Source: Patescibacteria group bacterium (GTDB lineage Bacteria > Patescibacteriota > 4484-211). From it: a stretch of 34,494 nt of DNA. The stretch spans positions 1-34,494 of the forward strand of contig JAHISN010000023.1 in NCBI GenBank assembly GCA_018818265.1, written 5' to 3'. How positions within the stretch are numbered: the stretch's first letter is position 1; every line of letters starts with the position of its first letter. Shown here piece by piece: positions 29,236-34,494 of this stretch. The position numbers and the translations under genes were made by a program. A model generated the notes under the pieces. It saw only the letters and a program-made list of their open reading frames with translations. It searched no databases and was not told the DNA's origin.

Positions 29236-29264
29236 ATTGTACGGATATACAAAGCCAATGTCAA
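29236..29264 (-). promoter_or_regulatory. Promoter and likely operator of the toxin-antitoxin pair
   Basis: Minus strand TTGACA (29264-29259), exactly 17 nt, TACAAT (29241-29236). The -10 is part of a direct repeat GTACAATTA-AGTACAATTA running up to the ATG at 29224, a plausible antitoxin binding site. The leader would be about 5 nt. Confidence 0.7.
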
Positions 29265-29287
29265 GCGGCAGAATTTCTAAGAAGCTT

Positions 29288-29341
29288 CAAATAGGGTTCA
29301 ACCCTCAAATAGGGTTCAACCCTCAAAGAGGGTTGAACCCT
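29288..29341. repeat. Three tandem 18-bp AGGGTTNAACCCT units
   Basis: Units at 29288-29305, 29306-29323 and 29324-29341. The first two are identical (CAAATAGGGTTCAACCCT), the third reads CAAAGAGGGTTGAACCCT. It lies just past the end of the secreted-protein gene. Confidence 0.95.
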
Positions 29342-29370
29342 AATAAGATTAGCGTCATTGAGGGGGAACA

Positions 29371-29832
29371 TTACCGCATACAACCGCCGCCGCGAATTTT
29401 CTCTCGGCTTTTAAATCCCATGTCCATGCCGCGTACACCATATTCGCGTAAGGCATCAAAGTCAATGCCGCTTTCCTCGGCCCAGCCCTGCCATTCTTCC
29501 CTCAATTGCTGGTGCCTTTCCCTCATTTCTTGTTTCTTCTCCATAAGCGTTTGCCTCTGATCTTCGGTTATGACTCCGTCAGCTACCGCCTCGCCGAGAT
29601 TTTCTTCCATCTTTTCTCTCATTAATTCCTGACGTTTCTGAAAACGTTCTTGACGGAAATTGTCCATAACTCCCTGGACTTCATCGGCATTAAGACCAAA
29701 CTGATCGGCAACTCTGTCAGTAAGGGACAGGCCTAAATTATCAGTCTGCGCTTTTGCAGTAGTGGCCCATAGACCGCCAACTGTTAGAACCGAAATCGCC
29801 GCTATGGCAATTATTGTTTTTTTTGTCTTCAT
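29371..29832 (-). CDS. Secreted helical protein
   Basis: 153 aa from the ATG at 29832. A signal peptide (KTKKTIIAIAAISVLTVGGLW, cut near AKAQ) is followed by an all-helical, Gln/Arg/Glu-rich mature part: SLTDRVADQFGLNADEVQGV, DNFRQERFQKRQELMREKME, VADGVITEDQRQTLMEKKQE, MRERHQQLREEWQGW. The LNADEVQ and ITEDQR segments look like repeated helix-loop units also known from other CPR secreted proteins of unknown function; resemblance to CpxP/Spy-like periplasmic helices is only general. The preferred start has GGGGGTGA 5-8 nt upstream. It has a long structured leader like that of HU. Confidence 0.75.
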   Translation of the reverse strand: MKTKKTIIAIAAISVLTVGGLWATTAKAQTDNLGLSLTDRVADQFGLNADEVQGVMDNFRQERFQKRQELMREKMEENLGEAVADGVITEDQRQTLMEKKQEMRERHQQLREEWQGWAEESGIDFDALREYGVRGMDMGFKSREKIRGGGCMR

Positions 29833-29940
29833 CTTTATCACCCCCTCAATGAGGCTCCCAGCAGTAATTACTGCTGGGTCAGCCGAATTGAGCCCTGTAC
29901 CGATCGGCAGCGGCTACTGCCGGGCTGGTATCAGGGGCTC
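29833..29940 (-). ncRNA. Structured 5' leader of the secreted protein (candidate cis-regulatory RNA)
   Basis: Read on the minus strand from about 29940: GAGCCC pairs with GGGCTC (29895-29890) around an inner GGCAG-tagccg-CTGCC hairpin; then AATTC; then GGCT pairing AGCC around a perfect palindrome CCCAGCAGTAATTACTGCTG plus GG (29878-29857); then CTCATTGA overlapping GAGGGGGTGA, the ribosome-binding site. CCTC and GAGG (29854-29844) can pair and hide part of it. The order of parts and the TCAATTC and CTCATTGA motifs match the HU leader at 9261-9399. A weak -10 (TATTAG) lies just upstream. Confidence 0.5.
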
Positions 29941-30279
29941 TATATCTAATACACCCACCGCAAATTTTTCTTTCAGAAGATTTTAAAAGAGGCTTCGTAA
30001 AGAGGTATAAGCATATTTTATCTGGGATTATTGAAATATAGCTATAGTGACCGAAAATATATTTCGGTAATCCCTTGATGCAGCACTCTTTGCCGCGGTC
30101 ATGGTAGACGTGGCGCGGCGCTGAAGCGCCGCCGCTACAGACATTCATGGAAGCGCTATAAAAAACGTGTCGAATCTGTTTTGCGGGAACTTTATTGCAA
30201 AGTCATAATTATCAAAACAATAGAAGTAGCAATTATGACTGGATTTCGTGATAAAATTAACCTGCTAGTTGATCTTTTG
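29941..30279. other. Gene-free region with palindromes and a dispersed repeat
   Basis: Between the divergent secreted-protein and YjbQ genes. Holds a palindrome CCGAAA-atata-TTTCGG (30051-30067), a GC-rich repeat (30112-30150) and, on the plus strand, TTGCGG-17 nt-CATAAT (30180-30208), a possible YjbQ promoter. No gene is seen. Confidence 0.45.
30112..30150. repeat. GC-rich dispersed repeat, CGCCGCTACA type
   Basis: Hairpin GGCGC-tgaa-GCGCC followed by CGCCGCTACA-GACAT-TCATGG. The tail CGCCGCTACA-N5-TCATGG recurs at 31800-31820. Confidence 0.7.
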
Positions 30280-30681
30280 ATGAATAAGAAATTCTGTGTT
30301 TCCAGTCAAAACCGCTATCAGCTGATTGATATTACTCCCCAAGTGGAGAAAATTGTTGTGGAGAGTAAAGTTGACAATGGTTTGTGTTTGGTTTTTGTGC
30401 CGCATTCCACGGCGGCGGTTATTCTAACGGAGAGCGAGGAGGGTTTAAAAAATGATTGGTTGGCGGTCTTAAAAAGACTCGTTTCCGGATTCGCTTTCCT
30501 TCATGATCGGATTGACAACAACGCCGACTCACATATACTTTCCGGTCTTTTGGGGCAGGGGAAAACTTTAGCGATTGAAAAAGGCAAGCTGATCCGAGGT
30601 ACGTGGCAGCAGATATTCTTAGTTGAACTTGATGGTCCCAGAAAACGAAGCGTGATTGTTGCGCTTTCGCGCTCACATTGA
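30280..30681 (+). CDS. YjbQ/UPF0047 family protein
   Basis: 133 aa from the ATG at 30280 (MNKKFCVSSQNRYQLIDIT), which matches where family members begin; the frame stays open to a TTG at 30181 and an ATG at 30235, and the latter is a real alternative. Seen: VFVPHSTAAVILTESEEGLK, then NADSHILSGLLGQGKTLAIE and LIRGTWQQIFLVELDGPRKR, which match the YjbQ fold, including the SH-LxGxS-like and GTWQ motifs. Some members show secondary thiamine-phosphate synthase activity, but the true role is unknown. It is 100 nt upstream of the ABC transporter genes. Confidence 0.8.
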   Translation: MNKKFCVSSQNRYQLIDITPQVEKIVVESKVDNGLCLVFVPHSTAAVILTESEEGLKNDWLAVLKRLVSGFAFLHDRIDNNADSHILSGLLGQGKTLAIEKGKLIRGTWQQIFLVELDGPRKRSVIVALSRSH

Positions 30682-30781
30682 ACAAACACTGGATGTTTAT
30701 TGGCGACCTCATTATGACGAATTCTCGTGTAAGATAGAAGTTAACCCTGAAACAGCGAGCAGCCCTATTACTTGAGGGATT

Positions 30782-31669
30782 ATGTCGCATAATATTATTT
30801 CAATTTCCAATCTCTATAAATCTTTTGGTTCTACAGAAGTTCTTCATGATCTGTCTTTTGAAGTGGAAGAAGGAGAAATCTTTGCTTTCCTGGGAGCTAA
30901 TGGTTCCGGGAAAACCACGACAATTCGTTGTTTGCTGGGGATATGTAAGGCTTCCAGTGGAGAGCTTCTAATTGATAATCAGCCTTTTGATTACTCTTTA
31001 ACCTCTATGCTCGGATATCTTCCGGAAGAACGAGGTTTGTATACTACTTCGCGGGTTTTGGAAACAATGGTATATTTTGGCGAAATCAAAGGGCTAAACA
31101 GAAAAGAAGCAACCAAGCGTGCATATGAATACCTGGAACGGGTGGACTTACTAGATAAATCAAATACTGAAATTAAGAAACTTTCTTCTGGGCAACAGCA
31201 AAAGATTCAACTTGGTATTACCATTATCAACCGCCCTCGGTTACTTATTCTTGATGAGCCAACTAAAGGACTGGATCCGGTTAACCGCTCTTTGCTTATG
31301 AATATGCTAACGGAGTTGAATAAAGCCGGTTCTACAGTTGTCTTTATTACGCATCAGATGGAAGAGGTGGAGAAAATTGCCGATCGCTTGGTTATGATTA
31401 AAGAAGGCAGAGGCATCCTGTATGGTAATGTTGACGAAGTCAAACGTCAGTTTGGTATTAATACGATTCACCTCAACTACCGCGGGGATTTACCAGAGAA
31501 CAGTCAACTTTACACTTTTACTACTCAAAATCATTTTGCCGAAATTACCCCGCAGAAAAATATTACCTCAGAAGCAATAATAAGATTTCTTTTAGAGAAA
31601 GATATTAAAATTAGTAAATTTCAAATTGCTGCTCCGTCATTACAGGAGATTTTTATAAAAGTCTCGTAG
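30782..31669 (+). CDS. ABC-2 type exporter ATP-binding protein (NatA-like)
   Basis: 295 aa. Seen: Walker A GANGSGKTTT (about residues 39-48), signature LSSGQQQKIQLGI (about 138-150), Walker B LLILDEPTKGLDP, and H-loop VFITHQMEEVEKIADRLVMI. A C-terminal part of about 75 residues (after residue 220) ending LQEIFIKVS is typical of the DrrA/NatA/CcmA class. GAGG 6 nt before the ATG acts as Shine-Dalgarno. Its permease follows after 197 nt of repeat-filled DNA, so the operon seems to have been stretched by repeat insertion. Confidence 0.9.
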   Translation: MSHNIISISNLYKSFGSTEVLHDLSFEVEEGEIFAFLGANGSGKTTTIRCLLGICKASSGELLIDNQPFDYSLTSMLGYLPEERGLYTTSRVLETMVYFGEIKGLNRKEATKRAYEYLERVDLLDKSNTEIKKLSSGQQQKIQLGITIINRPRLLILDEPTKGLDPVNRSLLMNMLTELNKAGSTVVFITHQMEEVEKIADRLVMIKEGRGILYGNVDEVKRQFGINTIHLNYRGDLPENSQLYTFTTQNHFAEITPQKNITSEAIIRFLLEKDIKISKFQIAAPSLQEIFIKVS

Positions 31670-31866
31670 GATCGTAGCACTCGCTAATCAAATTTGTCTA
31701 GTATTCTAATGTAGCGGCTAGACTTCCACGCGATGCCGCATGGCTGTCGTAGCCTAGCGACTTAATAATGTGATCTCTCCTGATGCGGGTCTAAAGACCC
31801 GCCGCTACAAGTGCTCATGGACGGGATGTTAATTGGGAATATAGCAAATTTGTTTGTGATTATTAA
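31670..31866. repeat. Repeat-filled gap inside the ABC operon
   Basis: Contains the 22-mer at 31723-31744, identical to 22165-22186 inside the polymerase gene, and a hairpin GCGGGTC-taaa-GACCCGC (31785-31802) with the CGCCGCTACA-N5-TCATGG tail (to 31820), shared with 30112-30150. No gene seen; the hairpins could reduce expression of the permease. Confidence 0.75.
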
Positions 31867-33090
31867 ATGAAAAGAAATACAATTTTACTCGTAGCCAAGA
31901 GAGAATATATTAAAACTGTTCGCAAACCTTCCTTTTGGATTGCCACTTTAGCATTTCCTATTCTTATTCTCATTGTTAGTTTTGTTTCCGGATATTCGGC
32001 GCAGAGAGTGGAAGAGAAAATTAAACAAGAAGCTAAAGAGGCAAAACTTATTTTGATAGTCGATAAATCCCGGATTATTGATATGCAGATTCTTCTGCCT
32101 CCTTTTGAGCAGATAGAACTAGACAAGCTGGAGTTTGGGATAGACAGGGTAAAAACCAACGAGGCCGATGCCCTATTTGTTTTTCCTGAGGACATCCAGC
32201 AATCTCAAGTGATTTCAATTTATGCTCAGGATGATGGGTTAATAAATCGCGGCAAATACAACGATACCGCACGCCAACTGTTAAAACAAAGCCTTTTACT
32301 TGGATTGGAAGATGCAAACAAAATTAATCTTTTTAACCAAGAGCTCAAGATTCAATCAACGCACTTTAAAGATGGTCAAGAAATTAGTGATAGGTTGGAG
32401 GACTTTATTGTTCCGGCAGCTTCTGTAATCTTGTATTTTGTCCTTGCTTTTCTGGGAAGCAACTTTTTGTTGATGAGTGTTTCCGAAGAGAAAGAAAACC
32501 GCGTTATCGAAATTATACTTTCCATTATGAGTCACAGGGAGATCATCTGGGGGAAAATAGTCGGGTTGCTGGGAGTTATTTTCACGCAAGTGATCGTGCT
32601 TTTAATTTTAGGGGGAGCAATTTTTTGGTTTTCACGCGACAGTCTGCCGTTTTCTATTGACTGGTCCCTAATTCCGATTGATCCCGTTCAAATACTTATC
32701 AGTTGTTTTTATATTATCTGCGGCTTTTTAACTATTGCCACTGCAATGGTGGGTGTGGGTTCGGCAATGCCAACTTATAAAGAGGCCCAAAGTTTTTCGT
32801 CATTCTTTATAATGCTGTCAATTTTCCCTATATATTTTGCTGCTCTTATCTTACAGGAACCAAATGGGCCAATCGCTATGGTTACCAGTTATTTTCCCTT
32901 TACTGCCCCGCTGATTTTGTTGATCCGCAACGCCTTAGGGGCTTTGTCTTTATGGGAGACTTTTGTAAGCAGTGTTATCCTTTTAGGGTATGTTGCCGCT
33001 GGGTTTTATTTTTCCTTCAAACTCTTCGAATTTGGCTCACTGGAATACAGCCAAAAACTTTCCCTAAAACGTCTGTTTCAGAGAAGGTAA
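31867..33090 (+). CDS. ABC-2 type permease (NatB-like)
   Basis: 407 aa. One N-terminal helix (about residues 22-44), a large outer domain (about 45-175), and five or six C-terminal helices from about 180, the topology of NatB/YhaP-type ABC-2 permeases that work with NatA-like ATPases in sodium, antibiotic or lipid export. The coupling segment SVSEEKENRVIEIILSIMS followed by HREIIWGKIVGLLGV is characteristic. No Shine-Dalgarno is apparent before the ATG. Confidence 0.85.
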   Translation: MKRNTILLVAKREYIKTVRKPSFWIATLAFPILILIVSFVSGYSAQRVEEKIKQEAKEAKLILIVDKSRIIDMQILLPPFEQIELDKLEFGIDRVKTNEADALFVFPEDIQQSQVISIYAQDDGLINRGKYNDTARQLLKQSLLLGLEDANKINLFNQELKIQSTHFKDGQEISDRLEDFIVPAASVILYFVLAFLGSNFLLMSVSEEKENRVIEIILSIMSHREIIWGKIVGLLGVIFTQVIVLLILGGAIFWFSRDSLPFSIDWSLIPIDPVQILISCFYIICGFLTIATAMVGVGSAMPTYKEAQSFSSFFIMLSIFPIYFAALILQEPNGPIAMVTSYFPFTAPLILLIRNALGALSLWETFVSSVILLGYVAAGFYFSFKLFEFGSLEYSQKLSLKRLFQRR

Positions 33091-33092
33091 CG

Positions 33093-33168
33093 TGGAGCGG
33101 CGAAGGGGGCTCGAACCCCTGACCTTCTGCTTGGCAAGCAGACGTTCTACCAACTGAACTACCGCCGC
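33093..33168 (-). tRNA. tRNA-Gly (GCC)
   Basis: 76 nt with encoded CCA. Acceptor GCGGCGG/TCGCCGC, anticodon arm TCTGC-TTGCCAA-GCAGA (anticodon GCC), T-arm AGGGG-TTCGAGC-CCCCT. It is convergent with the permease gene, whose stop is 2 nt from the tRNA 3' end. Confidence 0.95.
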
Positions 33169-33239
33169 AAAAAACCAAATCGGCTCGTATTGCACCTGTC
33201 TGAAGCCATTAGACTGTTCTACCAACCCCAGAACTATCT

Positions 33240-33268
33240 GCAAAGCTTCGCTTTGCTGATTTTGTTTT
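33240..33268 (+). terminator. Hairpin with T-rich tail between tRNAs
   Basis: GCAAAGC-ttc-GCTTTGC (33240-33256) followed by TGATTTTGTTTT. A possible terminator for plus-strand transcripts running through the tRNA-Gly antisense from the permease gene. Confidence 0.45.
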
Positions 33269-33278
33269 AGTACAGTGC

Positions 33279-33355
33279 TGGTGGGTTCGGGAGGACTTGA
33301 ACCTCCGACCTCCTGGATGTAAGCCAGATGCTCTAGCCAACTGAGCTACGAACCC
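33279..33355 (-). tRNA. tRNA-Val (TAC)
   Basis: 77 nt with encoded CCA. Acceptor GGGTTCG/CGAACCC, anticodon arm TCTGG-CTTACAT-CCAGG (anticodon TAC), T-arm GGAGG-TTCAAGT-CCTCC. Confidence 0.95.
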
Positions 33356-33373
33356 TGTACGCACCCTCCAATT

Positions 33374-33401
33374 TTAACAGAAAAAAGTGCTGTGGTAAAA
33401 T
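33374..33401 (+). promoter_or_regulatory. Promoter of the plus-strand tRNA region
   Basis: TTAACA (33374-33379), 16-nt spacer, TAAAAT (33396-33401). Transcription would start just before the 5' fragment of the split tRNA at 33410 and run through tRNA-Lys. Confidence 0.6.
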
Positions 33402-33409
33402 GAAGCGGC

Positions 33410-33431
33410 GGGTCCGTAGCTCAATGGTAGA
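33410..33431 (+). pseudogene. 5' part of an interrupted tRNA
   Basis: Reads as the first 22 nt of a tRNA: acceptor strand GGGTCCG (33410-33416), TA, D-stem GCTC, D-loop AATGGTA and GA. A 39-bp repeat (33432-33470) then intervenes, and the next bases GC (33471-33472) complete the D-stem as GAGC. The acceptor strand is complementary (one G-T) to CGGGCCC at 33617-33623, the 3' part of the same tRNA. I cannot reconstruct the anticodon arm, so identity is unknown. Confidence 0.65.
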
Positions 33432-33470
33432 CCTGCCTGCCGGTTTACCCGCCTCTGGAGGGCAGGCAGG
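33432..33470. repeat. 39-bp CCTGCC...GGCAGG element in the tRNA D-arm
   Basis: Perfect 10-bp terminal inverted repeats CCTGCCTGCC/GGCAGGCAGG enclose 19 bp. Removing it restores the D-stem of the interrupted tRNA. Confidence 0.8.
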
Positions 33471-33476
33471 GCAGTT

Positions 33477-33551
33477 GCTCCGTTAGCTCAGTGGTAGAGC
33501 AGTTGCCTCTTAAGCAATTGGCCGCAGGTTCAAATCCTGCACGGAGCACCA
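33477..33551 (+). tRNA. tRNA-Lys (CTT)
   Basis: 75 nt with encoded CCA. Acceptor GCTCCGT/ACGGAGC, D-arm GCTC-AGTGGTA-GAGC, anticodon arm GTTGC-CTCTTAA-GCAAT (anticodon CTT), T-arm GCAGG-TTCAAAT-CCTGC, discriminator A. It lies between the 5' and 3' parts of another tRNA. The sequence just before it, GCAGTT, repeats part of its own D/anticodon junction. Confidence 0.95.
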
Positions 33552-33570
33552 GGAAATTCAATGATTTGTT

Positions 33571-33627
33571 GCGCGCCCGCCTTGCGTCGCTACGGCGAGG
33601 CAGGTTCGACTCGCGCCGGGCCCACCA
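33571..33627 (+). pseudogene. 3' part of an interrupted tRNA
   Basis: T-stem strand GCGCG (33571-33575), then a 29-bp repeat (33576-33604), then T-loop TTCGACT, T-stem strand CGCGC (33612-33616), acceptor strand CGGGCCC (33617-33623), discriminator A and CCA. Without the repeat this is a perfect T-arm and 3' acceptor end. It pairs with the 5' part at 33410-33416. Confidence 0.65.
33576..33604. repeat. 29-bp dispersed repeat inside the tRNA T-arm
   Basis: Reverse complement reads CCTGCCTCGCCGTAGCGACG and CAAGGCGGG; nearly the same element occurs at about 24427-24453 after the MFS gene. It sits exactly between T-stem and T-loop. Confidence 0.75.
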
Positions 33628-33634
33628 TGTCGTT

Positions 33635-33661
33635 CCCACTGTCGTTCGCGAACGACGTGGG
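33635..33661. repeat. Long palindrome after the split tRNA
   Basis: CCCAC-t-GTCGTTCG/CGAACGAC-GTGGG: a 13-bp stem with one unpaired T, followed by another TTCGCGAACG. May end tRNA transcription although no T-run follows. Confidence 0.6.
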
Positions 33662-33708
33662 TTCGCGAACGCCGCGGCCTGCCATATACTTCCTTATCTT
33701 CTCTAAGG

Positions 33709-34488
33709 TTAATCAATTGAATGAGCTTTGCCCTGTTGTTTAATTATTGAAGAAAGCGCGCCTTTACGATACCCGCAGTATTCGCAATCCATGTTTTCTT
33801 GTGGGATTTGGTCGGAGTCCAAGCATTTTTTAAGTTTTATAATTATGGGTTCTACCCAAGAATCGTCCCCCTTATAGGGAATAAGTAGTAATTTGAATTC
33901 TAATCTTGCATCGAATTTGGGGCGGTTGCGTCCGGCATTGGCGTAAACAAAGTAGCCAGTATCGGAAACTTTAAAGCCATTCTGGCGGAAAATCCACTGA
34001 TAAATTTCTATTTGCCTTTTATATCCCTGTTTATATTGATCGTCTAGAGAAATCTTTTTGTTGGTGCTGGTAGATTTATAATCTACAATAATTAATTCCT
34101 TGGTTGGATTTTGCCAAACATCATCAATAATGCCGCAGATTTCCAGGTTGGTTTTTTGGTGCAAACAGGATGTCCCTTTATAATTGTACATATCATCGCG
34201 CCATACACGCAGGTCGGGATGATCAAAAGGAATGGCATCAATGTCGTATTCTTTCATTAGTTCATGTTTCTCGCCATTTTTACGGAGCAGGTCAAATTCA
34301 TTTTTTAGCAGGGTATCCACGGCGGCATTAAGTGTAAAGGCGGGAAAGTCGGGCCTTTTTATCCCCAGGCGCCGGTCCAGATAGAAACAACGGGGACATT
34401 GTGAGAAAAGGTCAATTTTTGAGCGGCTAATACGGTAGGGTTCGGAAGAGTTGGGTGTGTACAGATTTCTTTTTCTTTTGTAAAACAT
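33709..34488 (-). CDS. PD-(D/E)XK nuclease-like protein
   Basis: 259 aa. Restriction-endonuclease-like fold of the RecB/Cas4 side: motif with GIIDDVW (about 119-125), then LIIVDYKSTS (about 133-142) giving the D-xK catalytic pair, and a Q-helix QIEIYQWIF (about 158-166). Cysteine pairs near both ends, CPRCFYLDRRLG (about 31-42) and CEYCGYRKG (about 237-245), could hold a [4Fe-4S] cluster or zinc as in Cas4/AddB, but with a 2+2 rather than 1+3 pattern. No CRISPR or helicase is adjacent. I recall proteins with this N-terminus as common in Parcubacteria; that is from memory. ATG lies at the window edge; upstream context is cut. Confidence 0.8.
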   Translation of the reverse strand: MFYKRKRNLYTPNSSEPYRISRSKIDLFSQCPRCFYLDRRLGIKRPDFPAFTLNAAVDTLLKNEFDLLRKNGEKHELMKEYDIDAIPFDHPDLRVWRDDMYNYKGTSCLHQKTNLEICGIIDDVWQNPTKELIIVDYKSTSTNKKISLDDQYKQGYKRQIEIYQWIFRQNGFKVSDTGYFVYANAGRNRPKFDARLEFKLLLIPYKGDDSWVEPIIIKLKKCLDSDQIPQENMDCEYCGYRKGALSSIIKQQGKAHSID

Positions 34489-34494
34489 GGGTGA

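Noticed and set aside
29288-29341. Small CRISPR array
   Set aside because: The units are contiguous 18-mers without unique spacers and the same palindrome is dispersed elsewhere; no cas genes.
29845-29940. Known riboswitch (TPP, c-di-GMP, c-di-AMP)
   Set aside because: None of the conserved core motifs I know of for these classes is present; reported instead as an unassigned leader.
33445-33743. Short frames over the tRNA region
   Set aside because: They run through tRNA-Lys and the tRNA fragments and are not protein genes.

Overview
The window looks like a chromosome segment of a Candidate Phyla Radiation (Patescibacteria) bacterium, most likely Parcubacteria-like. This rests on small genes with little paralogy, a TM-anchored RodZ-like protein, secreted and Ig-like envelope proteins, paired O-antigen-ligase-type polymerases, a PD-(D/E)XK protein of a type I associate with these genomes, and very many short dispersed palindromic repeats. 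The taxonomic call is inference; no rRNA or marker gene fixes it.

Layout. 1-3.1 kb: a membrane protein fragment, an aromatic-type amino acid permease, and an Hsp70/YegD-like ATPase lying between two copies of a 132-bp sequence. 3.1-6.8 kb (minus): FtsK, a RodZ-like protein, a DUF948-like protein and a YtxH protein, i.e. division and envelope genes. 7.1-9.7 kb (plus): dodecin, a PfkB sugar kinase, a YmdB-type phosphodiesterase and HU with a long structured leader. 9.9-13.7 kb (minus): a 2-oxoacid:ferredoxin oxidoreductase (fused gamma-alpha chain, then beta chain) followed by rodA. 13.8-16.4 kb: an unrecognised divergent module, one member of which has a Fic-like HPxxxGNGRxxR motif. 16.5-19.5 kb: membrane thioredoxin-fold protein, single-domain response regulator, SPFH protein, Ig-like surface protein. 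19.7-22.9 kb: two O-antigen ligase/polymerase genes invaded in frame by repeats. 23-27 kb: tRNA-Thr, MFS transporter, FtsX/MacB-type permease and its ATPase. 27.2-30.7 kb: lipoprotein, small unknown protein, a VapC-type PIN toxin with antitoxin, a secreted helical protein with a structured leader, and a YjbQ-family protein. 30.8-33.1 kb: NatA/NatB-like ABC exporter. 33.1-34.5 kb: tRNA-Gly, tRNA-Val, an intact tRNA-Lys nested inside the pieces of a second tRNA, and a PD-(D/E)XK nuclease-like gene.

Expression signals. Six starts (303, 1463, 14894, 14993, 16495, 27035) have a sigma70 -10 box whose last base is exactly 7 nt before the start codon, so their mRNAs are probably leaderless; this also corrects several N-termini. 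Other genes (HU, dodecin, secreted protein, lipoprotein, 86-aa protein) have clear Shine-Dalgarno leaders. HU and the secreted protein share a leader design: a long hairpin, a TCAATTC linker, a perfect palindromic hairpin, and CTCATTGA followed by a G-rich SD.

Repeats are the most striking feature: AGGGTTNAACCCT palindromes, GC-rich palindromes, CCTGCC...GGCAGG elements and others lie in intergenic DNA, inside coding genes and inside a tRNA. The best candidates for something undescribed are the split tRNA, the shared leader RNA, the leaderless promoter architecture and the Fic-like module.
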